Source of the DNA: Pseudomonas hunanensis
Lineage (GTDB): Bacteria > Pseudomonadota > Gammaproteobacteria > Pseudomonadales > Pseudomonadaceae
Reading direction: 5' to 3'
Assembly: GCF_013393325.1 (NCBI RefSeq)
Contig: NZ_QJRC01000102.1
Location: 119,008 to 183,007, forward strand
DNA: 64,000 nucleotides
Shown: positions 27,281 through 36,349 of the stretch, piece by piece
How the letters are laid out: every line of letters starts with the position of its first letter
Position numbering within the stretch: position 1 is the first letter of the stretch
Program-made: the position numbers and the translations under genes
The notes under the pieces: generated by a model
Told to the model about the DNA's origin: nothing
The model's input: only the letters and a program-made list of their open reading frames with translations
Databases searched by the model: none

Positions 27281-28414
27281 TCAGTCCAAGGGCGGAACAG
27301 GAAGCCCGCGCTTGGCGTAGAAGGCGTCGACAAAGGCGGCCAATTTACCCTGTTGAATAGCCTCGCGTAAACCGGCCATCAAGCGCTGGTAATGGCGCAA
27401 GTTGTGGATGGTATTCAGCATGCTGCTCAGCATTTCGCCGCACTTGTCCAGGTGATGCAGATAGGCGCGCGAGAAGTTGGTGCAGGTGTAGCAGTCACAG
27501 GTCGGATCCAGCGGCGATTCATCATGGCGATGGAACGCATTGCGGATCTTGATCACCCCTGTATCGACGAACAGATGACCGTTGCGCGCGTTACGCGTCG
27601 GCATCACGCAGTCGAACATGTCGACGCCGCGGCGCACACCCTCAACGAGATCTTCCGGTTTGCCTACCCCCATAAGGTAACGAGGTTTGTCAGCAGGCAT
27701 CTGGCCCGGCAGGTAGTCCAGCACCTTGATCATTTCGTGCTTGGGCTCGCCCACCGACAGGCCACCAATGGCCAGGCCATCGAAACCGATGTTTTCCAGG
27801 CCTTCGAGCGAGCGCATGCGCAGGTCCTGGTACATGCCGCCCTGAACGATGCCGAACAACGCCGCGGTGTTGTCGGCGTGAGCGTTCTTCGAACGCTGAG
27901 CCCAGCGCAGCGACAGCTCCATGGAGGTGCGCGCCACATCGTGCTCGGCCGGGTACGGGGTGCACTCGTCGAAGATCATCACCACGTCCGAGCCCAGGTC
28001 ACGTTGCACCTGCATCGACTCTTCAGGGCCCATGAACACCTTCGAGCCATCGACCGGCGAGGCGAAGGTCACGCCCTCTTCCTTGATCTTGCGCATGGCA
28101 CCCAGGCTGAACACCTGGAAGCCACCGGAATCGGTGAGGATCGGGCCTTTCCACTGCATGAAATCGTGCAGGCCGTTGTGCTTCTTGATCACCTCGGTAC
28201 CTGGGCGCAGCCACAGGTGGAAGGTGTTGCCGAGGATCATCTCGGCACCAATGGCCTCGATATCGCGTGGCAGCATGCCCTTGACCGTGCCATAGGTGCC
28301 CACCGGCATGAACGCCGGGGTTTCCACGGTACCGCGTGGGAAGGTGATGCGACCACGACGGGCCTTGCCGTCGGTGGCCAGCAGTTCGAAGGACATTCGA
28401 CAGGTGCGACTCAT
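27281..28414 (-). CDS. tgt: Queuine/preQ1 tRNA-guanine transglycosylase
   Basis: This 377-aa TIM-barrel enzyme exchanges G34 for preQ1 in GUN tRNAs. It has DSGGFQVFSLG, the nucleophile region around DMFDCVMPTRNARNG, and zinc ligands in CDCYTCTNFSRAYLHH. The ATG at 28414 overlaps the queA stop (ATGA) and has GAGG upstream. The alternative ATG at 28396 (MSFELLATDG) lacks a ribosome site, although homology starts there. Confidence 0.95.
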   Translation of the reverse strand: MSRTCRMSFELLATDGKARRGRITFPRGTVETPAFMPVGTYGTVKGMLPRDIEAIGAEMILGNTFHLWLRPGTEVIKKHNGLHDFMQWKGPILTDSGGFQVFSLGAMRKIKEEGVTFASPVDGSKVFMGPEESMQVQRDLGSDVVMIFDECTPYPAEHDVARTSMELSLRWAQRSKNAHADNTAALFGIVQGGMYQDLRMRSLEGLENIGFDGLAIGGLSVGEPKHEMIKVLDYLPGQMPADKPRYLMGVGKPEDLVEGVRRGVDMFDCVMPTRNARNGHLFVDTGVIKIRNAFHRHDESPLDPTCDCYTCTNFSRAYLHHLDKCGEMLSSMLNTIHNLRHYQRLMAGLREAIQQGKLAAFVDAFYAKRGLPVPPLD

Positions 28415-29460
28415 GCTTGATCCTCGGGGCCGCGTGGCGCCGGATTGCGGGTGATGAACATGGCATCACCGTAACTGAAGAAGCGGTACCCGTGCTCGAC
28501 CGCCGCCGCGTAGGCGGCCATGGTCTCGGGGTAGCCGGCGAAGGCCGAGACCAGCATCAGCAGCGTGGACTCCGGCAGGTGGAAGTTGGTGACCAGGGCA
28601 TCGACCACATGGAACGGCCGGCCCGGGTAGATGAAGATGTCGGTATCGCCACTGAAGGCCTTGAGCACGCCATCGCGCGCGGCGCTCTCCAGCGAGCGCA
28701 CGCTGGTGGTGCCGACCGCAACCACTCGACCACCACGGGCCCGACAGGCCTCGATGGCATCGACCACATCCTGGCCCACTTCGAGCCACTCTTTATGCAT
28801 GTGGTGGTCTTCGATCTTGTCGACCCGCACCGGCTGGAAGGTGCCGGCGCCCACGTGCAAGGTGACGAAGGCTCGCTCGACGCCCTTGGCGGCGATCTTT
28901 TCAAGCAGCGCCTCGTCGAAGTGCAGGCCTGCGGTAGGCGCGGCGACCGCACCGGCGCGCTGGGCGTACACAGTCTGGTAGCGTTCACGGTCGGCGCCCT
29001 CGTCGGGCCGGTCGATGTACGGCGGTAGCGGCATGTGGCCGACACGGTCGAGCAGCGGTAGCACTTCTTCGGTGAAGCGCAGTTCGAACAGCGTATCGTG
29101 GCGCGCGACCATCTCGGCCTCGCCACCGCCATCGATGAGGATGACCGCGCCCACTTTCGGCGCCTTGCTGGCACGCACATGGGCCAGCACCCGGTGGCTG
29201 TCGAGCACGCGCTCGACCAGCACTTCCAGCTTGCCGCCGGAGGCTTTCTGGCCAAACAACCGCGCTGGGATCACCCGGGTGTTGTTGAACACCATCAGGT
29301 CGCCGGGGCGCAGGTAGTCGAGCAGGTCGGGGAATTGCCGGTGCGAAAGCGCGCCGGTCGGCCCATCGAGCACCAGCAGACGGCTGCCATGGCGCTCGGC
29401 CAACGGGTGGCGGGCGATCAGGGAATCAGGGAGTTCGAAGGAGAAATCGGCGACGCGCAT
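28411..29460 (-). CDS. queA: S-adenosylmethionine:tRNA ribosyltransferase-isomerase
   Basis: This 349-aa enzyme converts preQ1 to epoxyqueuosine in tRNA. It starts MRVADFSFELPDSLIARHP and contains VFNNTRVIPARLFG and APTAGLHFDEALL. The upstream extension to 29652 would read back through the tRNA gene and is rejected. queA, tgt and the Sec genes form one minus-strand unit. Confidence 0.97.
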   Translation of the reverse strand: MRVADFSFELPDSLIARHPLAERHGSRLLVLDGPTGALSHRQFPDLLDYLRPGDLMVFNNTRVIPARLFGQKASGGKLEVLVERVLDSHRVLAHVRASKAPKVGAVILIDGGGEAEMVARHDTLFELRFTEEVLPLLDRVGHMPLPPYIDRPDEGADRERYQTVYAQRAGAVAAPTAGLHFDEALLEKIAAKGVERAFVTLHVGAGTFQPVRVDKIEDHHMHKEWLEVGQDVVDAIEACRARGGRVVAVGTTSVRSLESAARDGVLKAFSGDTDIFIYPGRPFHVVDALVTNFHLPESTLLMLVSAFAGYPETMAAYAAAVEHGYRFFSYGDAMFITRNPAPRGPEDQA

Positions 29461-29527
29461 GATGATGTTCGGTTCGGCAGGGCCGGGAAGTTTAGCCCAA
29501 TGTGTGAAAATTGACCATGAAAGCCGA

Positions 29528-29556
29528 TTGACCGACCAGCGGCAGCTCTCTATACT
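29528..29556 (+). promoter_or_regulatory. Promoter of the tRNA-Leu gene
   Basis: TTGACC (29528-29533) and TATACT (29551-29556) are spaced by 17 bp, placing the start about 4 nt before the mature tRNA 5' end. A GC-rich discriminator (GCGCGCC) follows, typical of stringently controlled stable-RNA promoters. Confidence 0.85.
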
Positions 29557-29566
29557 GCGCGCCACT

Positions 29567-29651
29567 GCCCTGATGGCGGAATTGGTAGACGCGGCGGATT
29601 CAAAATCCGTTTTCGAAAGGAGTGGGAGTTCGAGTCTCCCTCGGGGCACCA
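29567..29651 (+). tRNA. tRNA-Leu (anticodon CAA)
   Basis: This 85-nt class II tRNA has acceptor stem GCCCTGA pairing with TCGGGGC (one U-G pair), discriminator A and an encoded CCA end. The anticodon loop TTCAAAA gives CAA. A long variable arm and the T-loop GTTCGAGTC are present. It reads UUG codons. Confidence 0.97.
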
Positions 29652-29660
29652 AAATCCGGA

Positions 29661-29689
29661 AAAAACCGACCTTATAGTCGGTTTTTTTT
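29661..29689 (+). terminator. Terminator after tRNA-Leu
   Basis: AAAACCGAC (to 29670) pairs with GTCGGTTTT (from 29677) across a 6-nt loop, ending in eight T residues. It lies 10 nt past the tRNA and also faces the end of the receptor gene on the other strand. Confidence 0.93.
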
Positions 29690-29725
29690 CGCCTGCACTT
29701 TGTTGAACTGCTGCCTCAGCAAATC

Positions 29726-29758
29726 CCTGTAGGAGCGGGCACGCCCACTCCCACAGCT
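29726..29758. repeat. Degenerate REP-like palindrome
   Basis: CCTGTAGGAGCGGGC and GCCCACTCCCACAG form an imperfect inverted repeat. It resembles the GTGGGAGCGGG elements common in P. putida intergenic DNA and the fuller copy at 41917-42000. Confidence 0.6.
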
Positions 29759-29773
29759 CAATCGTGGCTGGCT

Positions 29774-32296
29774 TTAGAAATCCGCTCGCAGGGTCAAGGT
29801 GTAATTACGCGGATCTCCGTAGTAGTTGGCCGCATACAGCCAACCGACGCTGGAGAAGTACTTCTTGTCGAACAGGTTGTTGCCGTTCAACGAAACGCTG
29901 AAGTTCTTGTTGATCTGGTAGGCCACCCGAGCGTTCCAGATGGCGTACCCCGCCTGCTCGATCTTCCCTACCCCGTCCGTACCACCAAAGTTGCCGTGGT
30001 AGTTGCGGCTCTGGATGTTGGCGCCAGCACCCACGGTCCACGGGTCCAGTTCGCCAGGCAAGTTGTAATCCGCCCAAAACCGGAACAGGTGCTTGGGCGT
30101 ATAGGTGTTGAAGGTGCCGCCGGCCTCCGACTCGCCATCGGCTGGGTCGTTGCGGTACTCGGTATGGGTGTAGGTGTAGCCAGCGAACAATTGCATGCGG
30201 TCCAGCACTTCACCGCTGATTTCGGCATCGAAACCTTGGGTGCGCACCTTGCCACCCGCTACGTAGCAATTCTCGCCGCCATTATCGCCGCACAGAGTGG
30301 CCTGGGCGCGGTTTTCCTGGTCGACCTGGAACAGCGCGAAGCTGGTATTGACGCGGCCGTCGAACAGTTCGCCCTTCAGCCCCATCTCATAATTGGAGCC
30401 GACGATAGGTTTCAGCGGCGCGTTGTCCACGCTCAGCTCGGTCTGCGGCTTGAAGATATCGGCGTAGCTCAGATAAGCCGACCATTGCTCGTTCAGCGCA
30501 TAGATCAGGCCACCATAGGGGGTGAACTCGCCGCTTTCCCGCGAATGAGCCGGGGTTGGCGACACACCGTTGAACCGGTTTAGCTCATAGTCGTAGCTGT
30601 AGTTGCTGCTACGCCCACCGAGCACCAACGTCAGCGGGTCGCTGAGTTTGTAGCGAGTCACCGCATAAATGCCGCTCTGGCGGATCTTGGCCTTGGAAGT
30701 ACCGGGGTAGGTGTTGGTCCCTTCGGCACCCAATAGCTGATCCATGGTCGGGCGCTGTGGCGAAACCGGGTCGTAGATGTTCATCGGGCCCAGGTTGATG
30801 AAGCCGCCTTGCAGGTCGTCAGTCTGCAGATCGCTGGCATTGGCCCCCACCACCACTTCGTGCTCGCGGCCAAATGCACGCCACTTGCCGGTCAGGTTGA
30901 TGTCGCCGCCCTTGTTGATGTTTTCGAAGTCGTACAGGTAGGCACGCGAACGCATGCCGTTACCGGTAGCCGGGTCTACAGCGCCGCGGCCAAAGCTGTA
31001 GAGGATGTAGTTGGTTTCGCGCATGTAGCTGCCAGAAGCTTTCAGGCGCCAGTCTTCGTTGAAATCGTGGGTAACATCGGCGAAGTAGGTGGTCTGTTTG
31101 TTATCCCACTTGTTCCAGTCGGCACCGGTGTAGGTGGACCGGCTGACGTTGACCGCACTGCCATCCTTGTTGCGCGGCAGGCCGCTGAAGAACGGCGTTG
31201 AGTGCAGGTCTTCCACGCTGGCGCCCGCCGCTACCGTGGTGCGGTCGCTGAGGTCGTATTCAAGGATGCCGTAGAGTACGTTCTTGCGGCTCTCGGCAGT
31301 GTCGTAGAAGTAGTTCTGGTCTTCATGGCCTGCCACCAGGCGGCCGCGTAGCGAGCCGTCGGCGTTGAGCGGGGCACTGCCGTCGATGGTCTGCCGGTAG
31401 GTGTCCCACGAACCGGCGCTGGCGGTTACCGACAACGAAGGCTCGGCTTTCGGCCGCTTGCGCACCAGGTTGATGGCCGCACCAGGGTTGCCGCTGCCCT
31501 GCAGCAGCCCGTTGGCGCCGCGCAAGATTTCGACACGGTCGTACAGCAAGGTGTCGGAGGTGAAGCTGCTGCCGATTGCATAGTAGCGGCGATCGAGCGG
31601 CACGCCGTCGTACTGAATGGTTTCCACCTCGAAACCACGGGAGTAGATGTACTTGCCGCCCGACGGGCTCTGCAGGGTGGTGATGCCAGTGGTCTTTTCC
31701 AGCACTTCATCCAGCGTGTCCAGGCGCTGGTCGTCCATGGCCTTGCGCGTGACCACGCTGACCGACTGCGGAATATCCTTGAGGCGGTGGGTGCCTTTGC
31801 CGATGGTGACGGCATTGGCGGTATAGCTGCCCGAGCCCTCGGTGGTTGCATTGTCCTGGATACCGTTGATATTCAGCGGCTCCAGGTTAAGCGCCTCGCC
31901 ACCAGAAGCCGCGCTCAGCGGCAAGGGCTGCAGGCCATAGACGTTATTGCCGCGACGCACGGCTTGCAGGCCGGTGCCCGCCAACAAATGCTGGAAACCT
32001 TCCTCGATACCGTATTGCCCCTGCAACCCAGGGCTAGAAAGGCCACGGGTCAGCTCCGAGGTATATTGCAGGGTAAACCCTCCCTCACTGGCGAAGCGGG
32101 CAAGCACCTGGGCCAGGCTGCCAGAAGCGATGCTATAGGCTTGTGGTGCCTGGACGGATGCGGCCTGGGCGTGCACGCCAGCACCCAGCAAGGCGATGGC
32201 CAGCGCACTCAGGGCGAGCGCACGTCGATAACCAGGCACGCGAGCGTTGCCCATGCTGCGATCGGTCATGACGACCGCTGAAGAAGAGCGAATCAT
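29774..32296 (-). CDS. TonB-dependent siderophore receptor with N-terminal signalling (STN) domain
   Basis: This ~840-aa outer-membrane receptor has a signal peptide ending near AQA (~45) and an STN signalling domain (~53-127, YSIASGSLAQVLARFASEGG). A plug follows (IPQSVSVVTRKAMDDQRLDT, RVEILRGANGLLQGSGNPG), then a 22-strand barrel ending in phenylalanine (LTLRADF). The STN domain and the upstream fecR/fecI-like genes mark it as a transducer of a FecA/FpvA-type surface-signalling system. The substrate is probably a hydroxamate-type or foreign siderophore, but the sequence does not settle this. A 74-nt gap separates it from the fecR-like gene. Confidence 0.93.
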   Translation of the reverse strand: MIRSSSAVVMTDRSMGNARVPGYRRALALSALAIALLGAGVHAQAASVQAPQAYSIASGSLAQVLARFASEGGFTLQYTSELTRGLSSPGLQGQYGIEEGFQHLLAGTGLQAVRRGNNVYGLQPLPLSAASGGEALNLEPLNINGIQDNATTEGSGSYTANAVTIGKGTHRLKDIPQSVSVVTRKAMDDQRLDTLDEVLEKTTGITTLQSPSGGKYIYSRGFEVETIQYDGVPLDRRYYAIGSSFTSDTLLYDRVEILRGANGLLQGSGNPGAAINLVRKRPKAEPSLSVTASAGSWDTYRQTIDGSAPLNADGSLRGRLVAGHEDQNYFYDTAESRKNVLYGILEYDLSDRTTVAAGASVEDLHSTPFFSGLPRNKDGSAVNVSRSTYTGADWNKWDNKQTTYFADVTHDFNEDWRLKASGSYMRETNYILYSFGRGAVDPATGNGMRSRAYLYDFENINKGGDINLTGKWRAFGREHEVVVGANASDLQTDDLQGGFINLGPMNIYDPVSPQRPTMDQLLGAEGTNTYPGTSKAKIRQSGIYAVTRYKLSDPLTLVLGGRSSNYSYDYELNRFNGVSPTPAHSRESGEFTPYGGLIYALNEQWSAYLSYADIFKPQTELSVDNAPLKPIVGSNYEMGLKGELFDGRVNTSFALFQVDQENRAQATLCGDNGGENCYVAGGKVRTQGFDAEISGEVLDRMQLFAGYTYTHTEYRNDPADGESEAGGTFNTYTPKHLFRFWADYNLPGELDPWTVGAGANIQSRNYHGNFGGTDGVGKIEQAGYAIWNARVAYQINKNFSVSLNGNNLFDKKYFSSVGWLYAANYYGDPRNYTLTLRADF

Positions 32297-32370
32297 TGAG
32301 AAATTGTCCCTTTATGTGTGGCAGTTCCACAGGTAAGGACTGATGAGTTTCAAGATCGGGCCAATTCTCA

Positions 32371-33312
32371 TTAACGTTTGTTCACGGTAACCCAGTAGCG
32401 GGTGCGGTAATCCACCTGAACCGGCAACGTGGCGGGCAGCGCAGCCAGGATGGCGTCGGTGTTTTCCAGCTGGAAAGCGCCGCTGATCAGTAGTTGCGCC
32501 ACATCGGATTGGCAGCGCAGCCAACCTGGCCGATAACGCCCCAGCTCACCGAGGAACTCGCGCAGCGGCATCTCGTCGACCAGCAGTTGCCCACGAATCC
32601 ATTGGCTGTCTTGTTCCCGCGCAGGGGTCACGGCCCCCTGCCCTGCTGCATCGAAAGTGACTTGCTGGCCGGCGTCGAGGGTTTGCCGTGGGCCATGGCT
32701 GGGCGTGACCAGCACCGCCCCTTGAAATACGGTCAATTGGGTCGCCCCCTCGCGCTGGCGGACCAGGAAGCGCGTACCCAAGGCCTCCAGCAACCCCTGC
32801 TCGCAGGCAACCCTTAGTGGCCGATGCTGAGGGCTGCTGCTGTCGCGCCCGCTGTCTATCAGGATCTCACCACGGCGCAGACTGATCAGGCGCTGATGCG
32901 CATCGAAATTCACATCCACCGCAGTATCGGTATTGAGGTCGAGCAATGTGCCGTCGGCCAGCGTCAGCTGTTTGTGCTGGCCCACGTCGGTTGCATAAGC
33001 GTTCTGCGGTGCAAGCTGGCGATAACCCACATAGCCAAGTGGCGCGACGATGGCCAACGCCAACAACTGTTTCATCACCTGGCGGCGCTCGCGGTTCAAA
33101 GTGCCCATGGCCAGTTGTGGCGGCAGCAGGCCCAGCTGCGCTTGCACCCGCAACGCTTTCTGCCAGGCCCGCTCATGCTCGGGCGCAGCCGAACGCCAGC
33201 GGTTGCAGGCAGCACGCTGGGCCGGGCTGACGGCGTCTTCGAGCATCAGCATGTGCCAATTGGCTGCTTGCCGAGCCACTTGCGCAGTGATTCGAGGCTG
33301 TTGGTTGGGCAT
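32371..33312 (-). CDS. FecR-family anti-sigma/sigma regulator
   Basis: This 313-aa single-pass membrane regulator has a cytoplasmic anti-sigma region with the DUF4880 motif (QAANWHMLMLEDAVSPAQRAA), one membrane segment (~85-105) and a periplasmic FecR domain (LTLADGTLLDLNTDTAVDVNF). A C-terminal STN-like receptor-contact region follows. It relays the receptor signal to the adjacent sigma factor. The ATG at 33312 shares one base with the sigma stop (TGATG), indicating translational coupling. The longer reading into the sigma gene is a shadow. Confidence 0.92.
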   Translation of the reverse strand: MPNQQPRITAQVARQAANWHMLMLEDAVSPAQRAACNRWRSAAPEHERAWQKALRVQAQLGLLPPQLAMGTLNRERRQVMKQLLALAIVAPLGYVGYRQLAPQNAYATDVGQHKQLTLADGTLLDLNTDTAVDVNFDAHQRLISLRRGEILIDSGRDSSSPQHRPLRVACEQGLLEALGTRFLVRQREGATQLTVFQGAVLVTPSHGPRQTLDAGQQVTFDAAGQGAVTPAREQDSQWIRGQLLVDEMPLREFLGELGRYRPGWLRCQSDVAQLLISGAFQLENTDAILAALPATLPVQVDYRTRYWVTVNKR

Positions 33313-33815
33313 CAGAAGTCTTCTTCGAACAGGATGCAGGCTTGCAGGGCGTTGGCCATGTGCCGCTTGACCGTGCGCTCGCCAATGCCCAGGCGGCGTG
33401 CCACCTCGATGTAGGTCAAGCCCTCCAACTGCACCAGCAGGAACACCGAGCGCACCACCGGTTTGAAGGTGTCGAGCAGTGCGTCCAGTTGCTGCAGGGT
33501 TTCGCGCATGGACCACTGCTCTTCGGCGGACAGCGCGAACAGCTCGGGAAGTTGCTCGAGCATTTCCAGGTAGGCGCGTTCCAGTGACTGACGGCGGAAA
33601 TGGTCGTAGACCAACCGCCGGCTCACCGTTGCCAGGTAGGCGCGGGGGCGCTGCAGGCTCAGCTTGGCGCCGGCCTTCTGCTGGGCCTGAAGAATACGCA
33701 GGAAGGTATCTTGTGCCAGGTCTGCAGCTTGCGCCGAGCAGCCCAACCGGCGGTAGAGCCATTGCTTGAGCCATCCATTGTGCTCGACATAGACCTGACT
33801 CAGATCGTCGTTCAT
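33312..33815 (-). CDS. FecI-like ECF sigma-70 factor
   Basis: This 167-aa ECF sigma factor has region 2 (YRRLGCSAQAADLAQDTFLRIL and RAYLATVSRRLVYDHFRR) and region 4 with a helix-turn-helix (EGLTYIEVARRLGIGERTVK). It would direct transcription of the receptor gene when signalled through FecR. The ATG at 33815 is preceded by GGAGGG. A Fur-box-like palindrome lies 37 nt upstream. Confidence 0.93.
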   Translation of the reverse strand: MNDDLSQVYVEHNGWLKQWLYRRLGCSAQAADLAQDTFLRILQAQQKAGAKLSLQRPRAYLATVSRRLVYDHFRRQSLERAYLEMLEQLPELFALSAEEQWSMRETLQQLDALLDTFKPVVRSVFLLVQLEGLTYIEVARRLGIGERTVKRHMANALQACILFEEDF

Positions 33816-33851
33816 CACGGGTATCCCTCCGGGCGAGGACAGCACCTTAGA

Positions 33852-33866
33852 TGATAACGATTATCA
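33852..33866 (-). promoter_or_regulatory. Fur-box-like operator of the fecI-like gene
   Basis: TGATAA-CGA-TTATCA is a perfect inverted repeat matching the core of the Fur consensus (GATAATGATAATCATTATC). It is 37 nt upstream of the sigma factor start, where bound Fur-Fe would block its promoter. Confidence 0.8.
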
Positions 33867-34086
33867 GATCAATTATTCATTGAAGCCGCCTTCACAGCGG
33901 CCGCAGCGCCATCAGGATTTGACGCCGCACCAATGACTTCAGGGCTTGCAGCCATACCTGCAATCTATTGGTCGCACACAGGATTAGCTCTTAAGCTGTC
34001 ATTCATCGGATATATGCCGAAAGTATTGTTAGCGTAATGGCACTTAGCCATAGTTGCGCTCCCATTTCTCCACCCCCGTGTGTCTC

Positions 34087-34767
34087 ATGAAAACAATCGC
34101 GCCCTGCATGGCGGCAATGATGCTGCTCAGTGGGTGCAATGGAGTGCCAACGTCGTACGTTTCAGATCCTGTCTACAACCAGGCTTTCGTGGTCACCTCC
34201 GGTGCCCCACTGCCGATGTTGCTGATGGCCAGCGCCATCCAGTGGAACGAGGATTACGCAGTAACCGCCAAACACACCCCCTTCCTGCGCAACGTGGTCC
34301 ACGAGGGCCTCGGCGATGTGGTGTTCTTCAAGCACAAGGCCAGCAGCGTGCCGCTGTGGCGGCAGTACGTGCCAGGGGAAGCGGTGACGGCGGTAGGTTT
34401 CAACAGTTTGATGATGCCGATGCAGGGCAAGGGCCATGCCCTGCCGTCGTTGGTTCGGCTGGAAGGTACACCGGGCAGCGTCTTCTACTCGGTGCATGAC
34501 GGCCCGATCACCAAGGGCATGTCGGGCGGGCCGGTGTTCGCCGATGATGGCAAGGTGGTGGGCATCAACGTCGCCATCATTCCCACCCGCGAGATCGACG
34601 CCGGCAAGCGCCCGGACCTGGCCGGCAAGGCGCGCATCAGCGTATTCATGTCGTTCAACGAAATCGACAAGGAATGGCGGCGCTATCAGTACCTGCTGGC
34701 GCACAAGGCCAAGCCCCAGGCACCGGCTTCGGTCAAAGGCTACGTGGCGGTGGCGGCCAAACCTTGA
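34087..34767 (+). CDS. Trypsin-like serine protease lipoprotein
   Basis: This 226-aa protein has a lipoprotein signal peptide ending in LLSGC (C17). A putative chymotrypsin-fold triad can be traced: H63 in VTAKHTP, D77 in LGDVVF and S146 in KGMSGGPVF. The Ser motif matches the GxSGGP signature of S1/V8-type peptidases. It would be an envelope-anchored protease or a protease-fold protein. The ATG at 34087 starts at the signal peptide but has no clear ribosome site. The substrate is unknown. Confidence 0.75.
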   Translation: MKTIAPCMAAMMLLSGCNGVPTSYVSDPVYNQAFVVTSGAPLPMLLMASAIQWNEDYAVTAKHTPFLRNVVHEGLGDVVFFKHKASSVPLWRQYVPGEAVTAVGFNSLMMPMQGKGHALPSLVRLEGTPGSVFYSVHDGPITKGMSGGPVFADDGKVVGINVAIIPTREIDAGKRPDLAGKARISVFMSFNEIDKEWRRYQYLLAHKAKPQAPASVKGYVAVAAKP

Positions 34768-34870
34768 GTTGAATATGCCGATGCAAAGCGGCTTATGATG
34801 CAAGGCTGATGACCTGTTCGTGGGCTTGCCCGCCAATAGGGCCTACCCGCCAGCGCACGAAGGACCTGCC

Positions 34871-35350
34871 ATGCATCTGACCCACCGCCCTGTCCGGCCT
34901 GAGGACATCCCTGTCATCTGCGGCTTCCCGCAGAGCCCGGACGAACTGTTCTACATGTTCCCCAAAGCCACCTACCCACTCACTCCCGCACAGTTGAGCG
35001 ACGCCGTCGCCCAACGCAGCGGCTCCACAGTGGTGGAAGGCAACGGCGCAATTCTGGCCTTTGCCAACTTCTACAAAGCCGAACATGGCGGCGTATGTGC
35101 ATTGGGCAACGTGGTAGTGGCACCTGGCGCCCGTGGCCACGGTGTAGCACGCTACTTGGTGACCGCCATGGTCGATCTGGCTCGGGAGCAATTCGCAGCC
35201 CAAGAACTGTGGGTGTCCTGCTTCAACCACAACACAGCGGGCTTGCTGCTTTATCCACAACTGGGCTTTGTGCCGTGCGGCATCGAGCAGCGGCAAGCGT
35301 GGGACGGCACACGGGTGGCATTGGTGCAGATGAAACAAATATTCAGCTAG
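34871..35350 (+). CDS. GNAT-family N-acetyltransferase
   Basis: This 159-aa protein has the acetyl-CoA motif VVVAPGARGHGVARYLV, followed by WVSCFNHNTAGLLLYPQLGF, the typical motif A/B pattern. AAGGA precedes the ATG at 34871. The acceptor substrate is unknown. Confidence 0.85.
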   Translation: MHLTHRPVRPEDIPVICGFPQSPDELFYMFPKATYPLTPAQLSDAVAQRSGSTVVEGNGAILAFANFYKAEHGGVCALGNVVVAPGARGHGVARYLVTAMVDLAREQFAAQELWVSCFNHNTAGLLLYPQLGFVPCGIEQRQAWDGTRVALVQMKQIFS

Positions 35351-35393
35351 TAAGATACGTTTGCTCACACACCTCGACGAACAGCACCGAACC

Positions 35394-36335
35394 ATGCCCC
35401 CGCCTCGACGTCCGATCCTGCATCCCCTGCGTTTCGAGGCCCTCCGCGTGAAAGACATCATCACTCGCAAGTACCGCCTGGTCGTGAAGACCATCGGCTA
35501 CATCGGCTGGTCGCTGTTCTGGCTGTTGATCTGGGATGTGCTGGTCACCATCGATTTCATGCTGTTCTTCAACAGCAAGTTCACCCTGCCGCTGATCCCG
35601 TTGACCTTGCTGGGTTCAGCGCTGGTGGTGCTGGTGAGCTTTCGCAACAGCAGCGCCTACAACCGCTGGTGGGAAGCCCGCACGCTGTGGGGGGCGTTGG
35701 TGAACGGTTCGCGCAGCTTCGCCCGGCAGACATTGACCCTGATCGATGACCCGGATGAAGGCCCGAACCCGGTCAAAGCTACCCTGCTGCGCCGGCATAT
35801 CGCTTATGTGAACTGCCTGGCGGCGCACTTGAAGGGCGAAAAATGCCCGGACGAACTGATGGCCTTCATACCGCCAGGGGAGTTCGAACGGCGCAACCGC
35901 TCGAACAACTTCGCCAACGACATCCTCGGCGGCTCGGCGGCCTTGCTGGCGCGTGAATACCAGGCCGGGCGGCTGGACAGCATCCGCCTGGCCCGGCTGG
36001 AATCGACCCTGGTGGACCTGTCCAATGCCCAGGGCGGCATGGAGCGGATTGCCAACACACCGCTGCCCTACCCCTATGTGTATTTCCCACGGCTTTTCAT
36101 CACCCTGTTCTGCTTGATCGTGCCGGTAGGGCTCGTGGAGTCGCTGGGCTGGTTCACCCCCCTGGCGTCGACGGTAGTTGGCTTCATGCTGCTGGCTATC
36201 GAGCGGATCGGGACTGATTTGCAGAGCCCGTTCAGGTTCAGTGAGCACCAGATTCAGATGGACACCATTTGCGAAACGATCGAGCGCAACCTGGAGTCGA
36301 TGCAGCGGGAGGCGCAGCATGGGGAGCTGGCTTAG
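35394..36335 (+). CDS. Bestrophin-like (UPF0187) inner-membrane channel protein
   Basis: This ~313-aa protein has paired membrane segments (IGWSLFWLLIWDVLVTIDFM and LPLIPLTLLGSALVVLVSF). The bestrophin signature RNSSAYNRWWEARTLWGALVNGSR follows, with a C-terminal pair of helices (LFITLFCLIVPVGL). Bacterial bestrophins form pentameric ion channels. The ATG at 35394 lacks a clear ribosome site; a TTG at 35361 is possible. Confidence 0.88.
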   Translation: MPPPRRPILHPLRFEALRVKDIITRKYRLVVKTIGYIGWSLFWLLIWDVLVTIDFMLFFNSKFTLPLIPLTLLGSALVVLVSFRNSSAYNRWWEARTLWGALVNGSRSFARQTLTLIDDPDEGPNPVKATLLRRHIAYVNCLAAHLKGEKCPDELMAFIPPGEFERRNRSNNFANDILGGSAALLAREYQAGRLDSIRLARLESTLVDLSNAQGGMERIANTPLPYPYVYFPRLFITLFCLIVPVGLVESLGWFTPLASTVVGFMLLAIERIGTDLQSPFRFSEHQIQMDTICETIERNLESMQREAQHGELA

Positions 36336-36349
36336 GGCCCGGTTATTGG

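Noticed and set aside
29461..29652. Extension of queA upstream through the tRNA-Leu gene
   Set aside because: The extra residues are translated from the antisense tRNA and promoter; homology starts at 29460.
29567..33900. A mobile island inserted at tRNA-Leu
   Set aside because: No integrase, transposase or direct repeat of the tRNA 3' end was seen in the window; kept only as a hypothesis.
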